A stretch of DNA of 17,411 nucleotides, from positions 1-17,411 of the forward strand of contig NZ_JBMERP010000076.1 of the NCBI RefSeq assembly GCF_049310925.1. Direction: 5' to 3'. Source of the DNA: Virgibacillus_F sp049310925 (GTDB lineage: Bacteria > Bacillota > Bacilli > Bacillales > Amphibacillaceae). Shown in pieces: positions 6,197 through 13,229 of the stretch (positions within the stretch are counted from its first letter, which is position 1; each line of letters begins with the position of its first letter). Under the pieces are notes generated by a model. The model saw nothing but the letters and a program-made list of their open reading frames with translations. It had not been told where the DNA came from and did no database searches. A program made the translations under genes and the position numbers.

Positions 6197-6241
6197 ATAC
6201 AGAGGGACAAATCCCTATTCTAGAATCGCTACCCGCTAGAC
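6197..6241 (-). repeat. Diverged A-type element
   Basis: In gene direction: TCTAGCGGGTAGCGATTCTA, then GAATAGGGATTTGTCCCTCT. It aligns with the A consensus left end and hairpin (CTAACGGGTGC, GAATAAGGGATT, CCCTTGTT). It begins 2 bp after the stop of the gene at 6244-6552. Confidence 0.5.
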
Positions 6242-6243
6242 TC

Positions 6244-6552
6244 TTATTGTTCTGTTAATTTATTTCGAATTAAAAATAAGGTTGTAATTAAAACGGCTTC
6301 ACCTACAACTAATAAACCTATACCTAAAACCAAACCTCCAAAGAACAAAAATTCATTTACGCCCCAAGCGAAGAAAAACCATCCTATTATTGCAAATACA
6401 CCTAATCCTAAATTGATAGTTCCTGCAATTAGAGTTTGTGGTAGAAACAATCCCGTTTTCCTAATCATCGTAGAAGCATATTTAAAACTTACAAAGGTTG
6501 CTACAATCATAAAAATAACATATATAGCCATTGCAATATCTATGCCACTCAT
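6244..6552 (-). CDS. Three-helix membrane protein, unknown function
   Basis: The product is about 102 residues starting MSGIDIAMAIYVIFMI. Hydrophobic segments lie at about 5-25, 38-62 and 70-95, with FLPQTLIAGTINLGLG and WGVNEFLFFGGLVLG between and within them, and a charged end RNKLTEQ. The ATG at 6552 lies 5 bases after GGGTGG. An in-frame GTG at 6561 would add three residues but overlaps that ribosome binding site. No family is recognised. A B-type repeat (6609-6745) lies upstream with its promoter pointing at this gene. Confidence 0.75.
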   Translation of the reverse strand: MSGIDIAMAIYVIFMIVATFVSFKYASTMIRKTGLFLPQTLIAGTINLGLGVFAIIGWFFFAWGVNEFLFFGGLVLGIGLLVVGEAVLITTLFLIRNKLTEQ

Positions 6553-6648
6553 GTAATCCACCCTTTATATAAATTTCACGTATCAGTCCATAATCCTTTT
6601 TAAAGGGATTCTGCTGCGTTAATTTTAATTACATCTGTTCGCATGTTC

Positions 6649-6657
6649 ATTCTAACA
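6649..6657 (-). promoter_or_regulatory. Extended -10 promoter inside the B element
   Basis: The minus strand reads TGTTAGAAT, the same position and context as the TGTTAAAAT block in other B copies, about 100 bp upstream of the membrane protein start at 6552. Confidence 0.5.
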
Positions 6658-6683
6658 TAAAATTCCAATAATTTTTCAAATAA

Positions 6684-6711
6684 AAAAATGGATCGCCTTA
6701 GTAGACGACCC
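6684..6711 (-). terminator. Terminator hairpin inside the B element
   Basis: Read on the minus strand, GGGTCGTC pairs at all eight positions with GGCGATCC across a 6-nt loop, followed by ATTTTTTTA. Compared with the copy at 16706-16734 two positions changed while pairing was kept (A-U to G-U, U-G to U-A). It would terminate the NUDIX transcript. Confidence 0.75.
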
Positions 6712-6769
6712 TTGTTAAATGTCCTTATAATTTAAACTTGTACCCTTCAACCCTCAATAAATATTTGCA

Positions 6770-7300
6770 TCATACTCGATTGGAAACAAGATGTTTTTCA
6801 TATCGTTTATTCATATCATTTTCAGAAAGTATAGAAGTTATGTAATCAACAATAGTGTGGTTTTCATAAATAAATGTATGCTCTAAATTGTTATCATCTT
6901 CTAATATTCTTGGTAGATATTTTTTTAAATTGCTAATAACTCCCCTATTATCATCATCTAATATCCAATCAATTGACTTCCATTCTAAAATACCTTCGTC
7001 AGTATGTAAGGGGGTAGCAATATGTGCTTCATCTGGTAAATCAGCAATAAAGACATACATCCCTTCATTATCCTCAATCTCATCCTTATCTTTAAAGATG
7101 ACATTTCCTTTATAAGTAACACTATCAAGCTGAATAGCCGTTTCCTCAAACGTTTCTCTAATGACTCCTTCATATGGGGTCTCATTTTCCTCGATTTTAC
7201 CCCCAACACCATTCCACAATCCCATGGTCGGCTTTTTATTTCTATTTAAGAGGAGTATTCTTTCTCCTTTTCTTATTAAACAAATCGTGTATTTATACAT
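6770..7300 (-). CDS. NUDIX hydrolase, 8-oxo-dGTP diphosphatase-like
   Basis: This 176-residue protein has a clear Nudix box at residues 34-56: G34-x5-E40-x7-R48-E49-x2-E52-E53-x-A55. The only departure from consensus is Ala for the last Gly. The N-terminal strand YTICLIRKGERILLLNR and the following WNGVGGK are typical of MutT/YvcI-like enzymes, which hydrolyse nucleoside diphosphate-X substrates such as oxidised dGTP; the real substrate is unknown. A C-terminal extension of about 40 residues after LPRILEDDN is charged and ends EKHLVSNRV. The start ATG follows GGAG at 8 bases. A B-type repeat with a terminator follows the gene. Confidence 0.9.
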   Translation of the reverse strand: MYKYTICLIRKGERILLLNRNKKPTMGLWNGVGGKIEENETPYEGVIRETFEETAIQLDSVTYKGNVIFKDKDEIEDNEGMYVFIADLPDEAHIATPLHTDEGILEWKSIDWILDDDNRGVISNLKKYLPRILEDDNNLEHTFIYENHTIVDYITSILSENDMNKRYEKHLVSNRV

Positions 7301-7434
7301 TCCATCATCTCCTTTCTGTTTACTCTTGCCTCTTTATTGAATAAATCTGCTTCAATCTTTGTTCTTAAATTACCTAATCCTTTTTCTTATTGGTAACTCT
7401 TCTTCAAGCCCATCCCCCTTAGTTTTTAACCTGA

Positions 7435-7590
7435 CTAATATATGAGATTTTTAAGAAACTGAAATCCGTATATCAAAGCACCACAAATTGCAATACATAA
7501 CCCTACCATTACAAATCCATAGACAAAACCTTTACCCATTGCGATTAAATCTAGAAACATATTCTTAAAAGTACCAAGTACCTTACTCAT
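7435..7590 (-). CDS. 51-aa single-helix membrane protein
   Basis: Translation from ATG at 7590, preceded by GGGGAGGATGATT, gives 51 residues: MSKVLGTFKNMFLDLIAMGK, then a hydrophobic stretch (about 21-44) with GFVYGFVMVGLCIAICGALI, then YGFQFLKNLIY. One long helix with an amphipathic N-terminal helix is likely. No family is recognised. The flanking spacers (7301-7434 and 7591-7814) show no copy of the intergenic repeat, unlike most genes here. Confidence 0.7.
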   Translation of the reverse strand: MSKVLGTFKNMFLDLIAMGKGFVYGFVMVGLCIAICGALIYGFQFLKNLIY

Positions 7591-7814
7591 AATCATCCTC
7601 CCCATTGGCAATTCATCATTCTAATTACTGTTAACACTACCGTGGTTGGCATTTGAGGTTCATTATCTAAAACAAGATACCATAGACACAATTTCTGATT
7701 TAATTCTATTAGGCTGTCGATTTTCTTCGCTTTCTAAGAGAATTTATCACTAGCTTAAAATAATTGTTCAATCTCATAAGCTACTATTTCGATACTCGAT
7801 ATAGACAAAATCAC
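7591..7814. other. Non-coding or degenerate spacer
   Basis: No gene with a ribosome binding site is seen. On the minus strand a short open stretch at about 7602-7725 encodes IDSLIELNQKLCLWYLVLDN and then MPTTVVLTVIRMMN before a TGA overlapping the Shine-Dalgarno of the next gene, with a TAG just upstream. It could be decayed coding sequence, but this is not convincing. Confidence 0.35.
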
Positions 7815-8078
7815 TTATCCTTCAACAATCGCAAGGTATTTCAATATTTGCCCTTCTGATTCAACAATTAAAATATCTCCTCTTCCCTTAGCTGAAAAGA
7901 TCTTTGCACTAACTGGAAGTTTATTCGCCATCTCATTTTTGAATTCTGTACCAGCATCAGGGTCCAATGTTAAAACTTCTTCAGCGTGACTTTTTTAATG
8001 TTGTTACAAACCTACCATATTAGTGGTGTAAGGATTATTCAGGGAAACCGCCATCAGCTTATGGACATTGCTTCTCAT
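7815..8078 (-). pseudogene. Degenerate remnant of a small protein gene
   Basis: One minus-strand frame reads MRSNVHKLMAVSLNNPYTTN then MVGL, hits TAA (8004-8006) and TAA (7995-7997), and continues open for 60 codons as SHAEEVLTLDPDAGTEFKNE, MANKLPVSAKIFSAKGRGDI, LIVESEGQILKYLAIVEG and a stop at 7815. Amino acid usage of the second part looks like real protein, but it has no start codon near a ribosome binding site. I read this as the 3' part of a decayed gene. The first part may belong to it or to something else. Family not recognised. Confidence 0.45.
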
Positions 8079-8095
8079 GTTGGCTAAATCCCCAT

Positions 8096-8706
8096 TTAGT
8101 TATGGTTCGCATTTCTTTCTTCTACCTTTAGCTTTAATAATAGTACCGTTTTATTTTGTTTAATTATTCTATTTACTGATTTCTCATCATGTAAATCAAG
8201 AGTTCGCTTTGAATTACCTTCTGTTTCTCTGTAAGCTGCTAATATTTTAGTTTCTCCTAACTTTAATTTTATTTCTTCTTTCCCTATTGCATAATCCCAG
8301 GAACCATTAGTCTGAAATTCCTTTTCAATTATTGATGGTTGAGTTCTTACACTAGGTCCATAAAGAAAAACTAAAGTGTCTTCTGAGTTCGGATTTACCA
8401 TTCCAAACCCCAAATGCCCTTCACTAACTTCTTTCGGACTGTTGCCGTAGGATAATTGCGTTAATGGCTGAGAATCTTTTTTTCCATCCTTGTAACTTTC
8501 AACCCAAAGATTCACCATCTTTTATCAGCATTTGGTAAATAAAAGTAGAAATCAAGTACAACCCCTAAGTTTAAGTCCTTAAAAGTATTCACATACTCAG
8601 AGTCTGATTTTATTGATATAGTAGGTGCCTCAGGTTCGTTTTTATTAGAACAACCAACACTAATCAGGAGAAAAGCAATACTTACAATTACATAAAACCT
8701 TTTCAA
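8096..8706 (-). pseudogene. Lipoprotein gene with a -1 frameshift
   Basis: The gene starts at TTG (8706) after AAGGTGGTGAG and encodes a signal peptide with Cys19 (LISVGCSNK), then EPEAPTISIKSDSEYVNTFK and VVLDFYFYLPNADKRW, where TGA stops the first frame (64 aa). The second frame begins at the overlapping ATGGTG and continues VNLWVESYKDGKKDSQPLTQ, SYGNSPKEVSEGHLGFGMVN and on to the stop at 8096. Adding one G to the GG at 8515-8516 joins RW to VNLWVE, giving about 203 residues. The second frame has no signal or ribosome binding site of its own, so a single-base deletion in one gene is far likelier than two genes. Function unknown. Confidence 0.82.
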
Positions 8707-8741
8707 TGTATCTCACCACCTTAGTTTTTTCATTCCACTAA

Positions 8742-8810
8742 CCTGCAAGAAATGCCTTTTTGTTATTAAGAATTGCCCGCTAATTTCACTAAACAGCTTC
8801 GTTAGTTTAG
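8742..8810 (-). repeat. Badly diverged intergenic element (doubtful)
   Basis: In gene direction AAACTAACGAAGCTGTTTAG, then GAAATTAGCGGGCAATTC, TTAATAAC and finally GCAGGTTAGTGGAATG. Fragments of the left and right ends are recognisable but the order is scrambled. Confidence 0.35.
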
Positions 8811-8817
8811 TAACTTC

Positions 8818-8850
8818 AATAAAAAGAGCGTCAATCCAACTTGGATCAAC
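8818..8850 (-). terminator. Rho-independent terminator of the AlkD-like gene
   Basis: On the minus strand GTTGATCCA (8850-8842) pairs with TGGATTGAC (8838-8830) over a 3-nt loop, nine pairs including two G-U, then GCTCTTTTTATT. It starts about 10 bp after the stop of the gene at 8860-9567. It is unrelated in sequence to the B-element hairpins. Confidence 0.75.
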
Positions 8851-8859
8851 CCCCAATAA

Positions 8860-9567
8860 TTAACACCTTACATGTTTGCGTTTAAAACCCAGCTTTCCTT
8901 TATCCATTTCTTTTTTAATACTGTCGTAAGCGTTTAGGAAGCTGCTTTTCTTCTTTTCCCGCTTAACTTCTACTGTACCTACTTCCATTGCGGTTTCAAC
9001 TGCCTTTTCATTTAGTGGTAAATAGGAAACCCCCACAGTGTATAGAAAATTATTCATGGCAGATTTGGTTCTTTCTGGCGAATTATGAATCTCATTTTTC
9101 ACGATATCAAGCATGTTAGAAATCTTACTTTCAGAGAAAATATTATCTGGGCGATTCCCTAAAAGCCAACAGTAACAACTCCATCCCGCTGACATTTTGA
9201 GCTCCTCACCGCTTGCAATCCATTTATCGGCAACGTCCTGTGCAATATCCGACTCAGATAGTGTTACTGCTACTACATAATCGGACAGCATATAAAAATA
9301 TGCCGTTTCTATCCAAGCGTCAAAATCTGACTCTGTCATGGCTTTTGGGTCTGCAATAATACCTGCAAAATACATTGCATCATAGTTACCTGTAGCATAA
9401 AGCTCCTCAGCTAAACCTTGATTTATTTTGATCTTCTTTACGATTGGTTTCATAGCACCTGTAGCCACGCCAAAAAGGGGATCATGTGCACCATTAGATA
9501 TATATATTTTTTTTGTTCGTTCCTTACCCAAGGCTTCAAGCTCCCGCATAACTGTTTGGAAATCCAT
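8860..9567 (-). CDS. DNA alkylation repair protein (AlkD-like HEAT-repeat)
   Basis: This 235-residue protein belongs to the AlkD-like family of alpha-helical, HEAT-like repeat DNA glycosylases, which remove alkylated bases. The pattern supporting this includes MRELEALGKERTKKIYISNG, AHDPLFGVATGAMKPIVKKI (the characteristic G...P..R/K region), LAEELYATGNYDAMYFAGII, DAWIETAYFYMLSDYV and a late SKISNMLDIVKNEIHNSPER. Length matches the family. A C-terminal basic tail (KREKKKS..KRKHVRC) may touch DNA (inference). I cannot confirm the catalytic Asp/Trp set without alignment. The start ATG follows AAAGGAAG. The gene has its own terminator at 8818-8850 and an A-type repeat upstream. Confidence 0.85.
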   Translation of the reverse strand: MDFQTVMRELEALGKERTKKIYISNGAHDPLFGVATGAMKPIVKKIKINQGLAEELYATGNYDAMYFAGIIADPKAMTESDFDAWIETAYFYMLSDYVVAVTLSESDIAQDVADKWIASGEELKMSAGWSCYCWLLGNRPDNIFSESKISNMLDIVKNEIHNSPERTKSAMNNFLYTVGVSYLPLNEKAVETAMEVGTVEVKREKKKSSFLNAYDSIKKEMDKGKLGFKRKHVRC

Positions 9568-9639
9568 AGTTTTGTACTTCCTTTCTTAATACTAATACCC
9601 GCTTTATTGAAAGAACTAATTTATATTCTTTTCAAGTCA

Positions 9640-9704
9640 TCTGCTTCTATAGTTGAACAAGGGGGTGATGCAAATTCTTATTGTAGGAAATGCAAGTTAA
9701 TGCA
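9640..9704 (-). repeat. A-type intergenic element
   Basis: In gene direction: GCATTAACTTGCATTTCCTA, then CAATAAGAATTTGCATCACC, then CCCTTGTTCAACTATAGAAG and CAG. It lies between the DUF3221 lipoprotein gene (stop at 9725) and the AlkD-like gene (start at 9567). Confidence 0.7.
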
Positions 9705-9724
9705 ATAATCTATTGTTCATAATT

Positions 9725-10237
9725 TTACTTTTCTTCTATTTGAATCTTATATTCCTTATAATTATTAGTATTTTTTAAACTAATGGACCACTCATCTTTT
9801 TTAGCATCATATGAAATGGATTGGACAGTTAAAATTTCATTTCCAACTTCATTCTGGTTTAAGGCTTTATTTAAGGCTTCAGCGTCGGAAAGTGTTGCAT
9901 CTTCAGGAGTATAACTTGTTTTAACTTCTAATTTCCCAACAGATGTTTGACCAGGGTATGAGGTTTCTACTTCTCCCTTAAACCAGACGCTTACTTGTTC
10001 TCCCACCATTACATCATTTGGTGCTTCGTTTGCCCAAACGGCGTCATAAAATTCTTTCGTTCCACCACTCTCACTAAAATCCTTGACTTCTTGGCTTACA
10101 ACTAAAATTCTTTGTTCCTTTTTATCCATAACATAGCCAGTGATTCCTGGCTTCCCATTATATTCATTGGTATCATCATTACCACACCCGACTAATATCA
10201 TCACAAAAGATAGTATTAAAAGGACAGTTTTTAGCAT
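9725..10237 (-). CDS. Lipoprotein with DUF3221 domain
   Basis: This 170-residue protein has a signal peptide ending in lipobox LVGC with Cys18, so it is anchored outside the membrane. The mature N-terminal half resembles DUF3221 (YobA-like) proteins: ITGYVMDKKEQRILVVSQ, FYDAVWANEAPNDVMVGEQV, VWFKGEVETSYPGQTSVGKL and EVK form the characteristic small beta-barrel. The C-terminal half (about 110-170) continues with LSDAEALNKALNQNEV and a strand-rich end SISLKNTNNYKEYKIQIEEK. Function is unknown. The ATG follows GGAGGGGG at ideal spacing. It is a single-gene unit with repeats on both sides. Confidence 0.87.
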   Translation of the reverse strand: MLKTVLLILSFVMILVGCGNDDTNEYNGKPGITGYVMDKKEQRILVVSQEVKDFSESGGTKEFYDAVWANEAPNDVMVGEQVSVWFKGEVETSYPGQTSVGKLEVKTSYTPEDATLSDAEALNKALNQNEVGNEILTVQSISYDAKKDEWSISLKNTNNYKEYKIQIEEK

Positions 10238-10258
10238 TAACCCCCTCCTTTTCTTCCT

Positions 10259-10314
10259 AAGCTGCGGCGTTAGTGGAATACCAATTGGTTTTTTGTTATT
10301 TCATCCTTGCACAC
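10259..10314 (-). repeat. Diverged intergenic element
   Basis: In gene direction it has GTGTGCAAGGATGAAATAAC, AAAAAACCAATTGG and TATTCCACTAACGCCGCAGC. The ends fit the family (GTGCAAG at left, CCACTAACGC.GCAG at right); the middle is not clearly A, B or C. It lies upstream of the DUF3221 lipoprotein start. Confidence 0.55.
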
Positions 10315-10363
10315 TTTACATTAAGTTGGATTGTTCACAATGTTAATTTGAATTTGGTTAGAA

Positions 10364-10774
10364 TTACTTTTCACTTACATAAGTTCCAGCTATTATATCG
10401 TGAATTGCTCTTTTGTCTTCCCGAAATATAACCATAAAAACACTTACTATTAGGGATATTCCAAACGTGACAATACCAATAAGGTGAAAACCTACAAACT
10501 CCCTTAAAACAGTATTGGAAAGTTTAACATTGTCACCATCTGTTCGTTTTAATTTGATATTACAAATTCGTTTACCCATAATATATCCAGCCCATAATAC
10601 AGGGATAACAATTAAGTATAATGTGTAAAATAAATCCCAAATCAATCCTTTATTCAAAGCAATACTGGAGTCATCTGTAAAAAAGTAAAATAAAACTCCA
10701 ATCAGAATTGAAAAGATGCTAACATCTAAAAACCTGGCTAATAGTCTTTTACCAAATCCAGCATAACTCTCCAA
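10364..10774 (-). CDS. RDD family membrane protein
   Basis: This 136-residue protein has the RDD domain layout. The N-terminal motif GFGKRLLARFLDVSIFS has the conserved Arg-Asp pair leading into helix 1 (about 16-32). Helix 2 is at about 45-65, followed by GYIMGKRICNIKLKRTDGDN, the G..GK....I...R.DG signature. Helix 3 is at about 95-118, followed by KRAIHDIIAGTYV, matching the R..HD..AGT.V ending. RDD proteins are polytopic membrane proteins; some have been linked to sodium export, but a role here is not shown. The start is TTG, preceded by AAAGGAGAG. Confidence 0.9.
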   Translation of the reverse strand: MESYAGFGKRLLARFLDVSIFSILIGVLFYFFTDDSSIALNKGLIWDLFYTLYLIVIPVLWAGYIMGKRICNIKLKRTDGDNVKLSNTVLREFVGFHLIGIVTFGISLIVSVFMVIFREDKRAIHDIIAGTYVSEK

Positions 10775-10827
10775 ATACTTCTCTCCTTTGTTATAAAGTA
10801 TTTTTCATAAAAATTTATTGTTAACAC

Positions 10828-10888
10828 TAGCTGCCATAGTTGAACAAGAAGTGTAAATCATAATTCATCGAAATTACCTGTTGGTGTA
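10828..10888 (-). repeat. Diverged A-type element
   Basis: In gene direction: CACCAACAGGTAATTTCGAT, then GAATTATGATTTACACTTCT, then TGTTCAACTATGGCAGCTA. The right end CTTGTTCAACTAT.GCAGC is clear; the hairpin region has decayed. It lies 18 bp after the stop of the gene at 10906-11079. Confidence 0.55.
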
Positions 10889-10905
10889 ATAAGAATCAAA
10901 GATTA

Positions 10906-11079
10906 CTAAGCAGTTTTTTCTCCTTTTGAAGAAAAAATTATTACAACAGAAATGACAATAATAAAAAACCCAATGTTTTCAATGATTTCATGATCAACTA
11001 GTTTGTTAAGAATATAAGATAAAACTCCTGCTGTTAAACCGGAGAATATAACTCTTAGTATACTGCCTCTTATATTCAT
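10906..11079 (-). CDS. 57-aa two-helix membrane protein
   Basis: Translation from ATG at 11079 (ribosome binding site GGAGGGTGCT) gives 57 residues: MNIRGSILRVIFSGLTAGVL then SYILNKLVDHEIIENIG, then FFIIVISVVIIFSSKGEKTA. Helices span about 8-24 and 38-51. It resembles small two-helix Bacillus proteins of unknown role. The next upstream gene (11130-11252) ends 50 bp away with no repeat in between. Confidence 0.75.
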   Translation of the reverse strand: MNIRGSILRVIFSGLTAGVLSYILNKLVDHEIIENIGFFIIVISVVIIFSSKGEKTA

Positions 11080-11129
11080 AGCACCCTCCTATACTTACAA
11101 TTTCAACTACCCTAATGATTTAACTCACG

Positions 11130-11252
11130 TTATTCTCCGTCAAATGAAGCAACCGAGATAGCTATTGCAACAGCAATAACAATAATACCTCCTACAACAA
11201 GACTAATAATGAAACTTTGTTGAGAAATATTCAAAATCTCCATAATATCCAT
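11130..11252 (-). CDS. 40-aa single-helix membrane protein
   Basis: Translation from ATG at 11252, eight bases after GGGATGG, gives 40 residues: MDIMEILNISQQSFIISLVV then GGIIVIAVAIAISVASFDGE. One membrane helix covers about 14-34, with an acidic end. It has the size of a small regulatory or stress membrane peptide, but nothing identifies it. It may form a two-gene unit with 10906-11079. Confidence 0.65.
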   Translation of the reverse strand: MDIMEILNISQQSFIISLVVGGIIVIAVAIAISVASFDGE

Positions 11253-11574
11253 ATGTACAACCATCCCTTTATTTAATATTGGAAATTCTTTGGACAAGCC
11301 CTATACTTGCTTATAACCCTACTAACTATGTTCAAAAAAGCTGAATCCCATTTTCTACTCCTATGTAAAAAATAACATACAAATCTTTGCCTGTGATCAA
11401 CAAATAACAATTACTCCTATTAATGTTTACGGTATACACCACTATTAAGTTTTAGCTTATTCAACATAATAAATTAATGTCACGCCAAGTTATTCTCTTA
11501 GGATATAAATAACTCCCTTCTATAACTCTTCCTCTGCTTTAAATAGCGATTATGCTATTTAACAATCGCAGCCT
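11253..11574. other. Intergenic region without a gene
   Basis: I see no ORF with a ribosome binding site on either strand. At about 11539-11558 AAATAGC and GCTATTT form a 7-bp hairpin with a 6-nt loop, downstream of the gene at 11575-11745. Next to it, in gene direction, TAAAGGCTGCGATTGTTAAA resembles the left end of the C-type copy at 17090-17137, so this is probably a decayed repeat. No T tract follows the hairpin. Confidence 0.4.
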
Positions 11575-11745
11575 TTACTTTAATAGATTCACTTTTTTTA
11601 GTTCACCTACAAAACAAGAAACAAGTGAAATCAACAAACCTACAAATGAAATGCCAAGACCAAAAGATACCGAACTGCCACTTGAAGCTGAAATCCAGGC
11701 TATACCGAAGAGAGATATAGAAACTCCTAATAGTGATAAACGCAT
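11575..11745 (-). CDS. 56-aa two-helix membrane protein
   Basis: The product is 56 residues from ATG at 11745, preceded by GGGGGAGTAAT: MRLSLLGVSISLFGIAWISA, then SSGSSVSFGLGISFVGLLIS and LVSCFVGELKKVNLLK. Helices lie at about 3-20 and 27-46. The frame is open further upstream, but that part lacks a ribosome binding site and would include the Shine-Dalgarno. The stop TAA (11575-11577) reads TTAAAGTAAAGGCTGCG, which is the conserved left boundary of the intergenic repeat. Function unknown. Confidence 0.7.
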   Translation of the reverse strand: MRLSLLGVSISLFGIAWISASSGSSVSFGLGISFVGLLISLVSCFVGELKKVNLLK

Positions 11746-11780
11746 TATTACTCCCCCTTGTGTTAAAATTCTTCTTCCAC

Positions 11781-11848
11781 TATCCTGCTGATTTAGCACA
11801 ATAAGAAAAAGAAGCTATCGCACAAACTCTTCTCCAACTCTTGCACCC
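11781..11848 (-). repeat. C-type intergenic element
   Basis: In gene direction: GGGTGCAAGAGTTGGAGAAG, then AGTTTGTGCGATAGCTTC, then TTATTGTGCTAAATCAGCAG and GATA. The left end matches B and C copies; the right end has the GTGCTAA block. It lies 25 bp upstream of the lipoprotein stop at 11874. Confidence 0.65.
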
Positions 11849-11873
11849 TTTCCTTTAATAGTATTGAGTCTCC

Positions 11874-12251
11874 TTACTTTTTTAAAACCAACGTCTCCTC
11901 TTCCCCATCCCATTTTAGTTTTATAACGACTTCTTCACTTTTAAGTGCCACCCTACAATCGGAACATGTCGTTTTCACGGGTAAATGATCCGTATCCATC
12001 TTCATTGTACCTTCTAAGTTAACATCGTCTTTTTCAGCGATAATGCTATAAGTTATAGGTACCGAGATTTCATCCTTATCCTTAGGAATCAATTCAAATG
12101 ATCTAACCCTCTCATTATCTTCCTCAGTACCTGTGTATCGCCCTATCCAATTTTCAGATTCCCCACTTAATGACTTGTTTCCACAACCTGTTAAGGTTAA
12201 AGAGATGATAATTGCTGTTACCAAACCAATACCCTTTATGTGTTTCTTCAA
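11874..12251 (-). CDS. Small lipoprotein, unknown function
   Basis: The product is 125 residues starting at TTG (12251), six bases after GGAGGTG; an in-frame TTG at 12266 would overlap that Shine-Dalgarno. The signal peptide KKHIKGIGLVTAIIISLTLT ends in lipobox LTGC with Cys23. The mature domain is beta-rich and acidic: WIGRYTGTEEDNERVRSFEL, PITYSIIAEKDDVNLEGTMK and a C-terminal VVIKLKWDGEEETLVLKK. CSDC (two Cys two apart) may form a disulfide or bind metal. No known domain is recognised. A-type repeat upstream, C-type repeat downstream. Confidence 0.8.
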   Translation of the reverse strand: MKKHIKGIGLVTAIIISLTLTGCGNKSLSGESENWIGRYTGTEEDNERVRSFELIPKDKDEISVPITYSIIAEKDDVNLEGTMKMDTDHLPVKTTCSDCRVALKSEEVVIKLKWDGEEETLVLKK

Positions 12252-12280
12252 AGTTTTCACCTCCAATGTTTTTCCCTAAA

Positions 12281-12340
12281 CTGCTGATTTAGTGGAAAAA
12301 GGGTGGCAAATTCCTTGTTAAAGGAAAGCAACCGTTAGCT
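12281..12340 (-). repeat. A-type intergenic element, well preserved
   Basis: In gene direction: GCTAACGGTTGCTTTCCTTT, then AACAAGGAATTTGCCACCC, then TTTTTCCACTAAATCAGCAG. It has the same hairpin as the copy at 1215-1273 and lies between the DUF4188 gene and the lipoprotein gene. Confidence 0.78.
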
Positions 12341-12372
12341 AAGTATAAGTATAAGTAATACAAGAACAGTTA

Positions 12373-12843
12373 TTATTTACCCATTCTATGTCTTGCTGTA
12401 TTTGTATTTGAAGATACTGGCATGTGGGAGAAAACATTGGAAAGACCAAACTTTGGCATATTGTTATATATAGCTTCTGATTCATTCTTTTGGACTTTAT
12501 AAGTCTCGTGATATATCCCTACACTACCGTCATCTTTAATTTTACTATTGAAATTTCTCCAAGCTGTAGAATGTGTTTCCCCACGAGCATATGCCTCCAG
12601 AGCTTCAAAGTTCGTCCAATATTGGATTAGCGTTACCCCTCGCCAACTAAACAAAAATTCAGTATGAAAGAAACCCAATTCAGGATTTTGATATAATTCG
12701 TTAATCATTGGTCTCATTGCTGTGAATACTGGTATCCACTTTGTAAAAGATAAAATCTTGTTTATACGTATTCCTATTATAAATAAGACCAAACTCTCAT
12801 CAGCATTTGCAATAAACCTACCGTCATAAATTTTCTTACTCAA
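12373..12843 (-). CDS. DUF4188 protein (heme-monooxygenase-like ferredoxin fold)
   Basis: This 156-residue protein matches the DUF4188 pattern: FIIGIRINKILSFTKWIPVF, MRPMINELYQNPELGFF, LIQYWTNFEALEAYARG, HSTAWRNFNSKIKDDGSVGI and YHETYKV, then EAIYNNMPKFGL near the end. The family has a dimeric alpha/beta ferredoxin-like barrel fold related to monooxygenase and aldoxime-dehydratase-like proteins, but no activity is established for it here. Length is normal. The start is TTG, five bases after GGAGGGG. It is a single-gene unit with an A-type repeat downstream and a C-type repeat upstream. Confidence 0.87.
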   Translation of the reverse strand: MSKKIYDGRFIANADESLVLFIIGIRINKILSFTKWIPVFTAMRPMINELYQNPELGFFHTEFLFSWRGVTLIQYWTNFEALEAYARGETHSTAWRNFNSKIKDDGSVGIYHETYKVQKNESEAIYNNMPKFGLSNVFSHMPVSSNTNTARHRMGK

Positions 12844-12883
12844 ATTAACCCCTCCAGGTAATCATAATCCCTTATTGCTAACT

Positions 12884-12940
12884 TTCTGCTTAAGCACAGT
12901 GTGAGCTGCCAAAATCGACAACTTTTTGTTGCACTCGTTA
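12884..12940 (-). repeat. C-type intergenic element
   Basis: In gene direction: AACGAGTGCAACAAAAAGTT, then GTCGATTTTGGCAGCTCACA, then CTGTGCTTAAGCAGAAAG. It aligns with the copy at 4201-4259 over GTTGTCGAT..GGCAGCT. It lies between the genes at 12958-13218 and 12373-12843. Confidence 0.65.
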
Positions 12941-12957
12941 AGTGTATATTTTCAGAT

Positions 12958-13218
12958 TCAAAATCCGCTCATAGCAAAACCTAATCCAATAGATAGTAAC
13001 AGTCCAGGTATTAGCAATATGGCTAAAAAAATTAATGTTACTACTCTAAAAATCCCCTTACCAAAAACAGCTAACATTAATGAAAATAGAAATCCAGACA
13101 ACATTATATAAAATGCTATTCCACCTGGCACTCCAAAATATTTCATTAAAATTGGGTGGATTAACATAGTCAAAATAAACAATATAAATGCGGTCATACT
13201 AAGGCGTTCTCTAATCAT
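12958..13218 (-). CDS. Three-helix membrane protein, unknown function
   Basis: The 86-residue product begins MIRERLSMTAFILFILTMLI and is almost entirely hydrophobic, with helices at about 8-25, 32-52 and 56-82 separated by FGVPGG and FGKGIF turns. The ATG is preceded by AGGTAGGATAG, a weaker Shine-Dalgarno resembling the GCAGGATAG right end of the intergenic repeat. The upstream DNA is the truncated peptidase E fragment (13230-13340), whose stop lies 12 bp before this start. Function unknown. Confidence 0.7.
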   Translation of the reverse strand: MIRERLSMTAFILFILTMLIHPILMKYFGVPGGIAFYIMLSGFLFSLMLAVFGKGIFRVVTLIFLAILLIPGLLLSIGLGFAMSGF

Positions 13219-13229
13219 AACTATCCTAC

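Larger units (their letters stand above)
6609..6745 (-). repeat. B-type intergenic element, full length
   Basis: In gene direction it has GGGTACAAG near the left end, the terminator hairpin, the promoter block GGAATTTTATGTTAGAATG, then ACAGATGTAATTAAAATTAA and CGCAGCAG. An insertion near the left end (about 6718-6735) makes it longer than other copies. It lies between the NUDIX gene and the gene at 6244-6552. Confidence 0.75.

Noticed and set aside
8096..8518. The 140-aa frame as an independent gene
   Set aside because: It lacks its own signal peptide and Shine-Dalgarno and joins the upstream lipoprotein frame by one base.
9418..9708. Plus-strand ORF opposite the AlkD-like gene
   Set aside because: It overlaps the start of a well supported minus-strand gene and its repeat, with no ribosome binding site or recognisable protein features.
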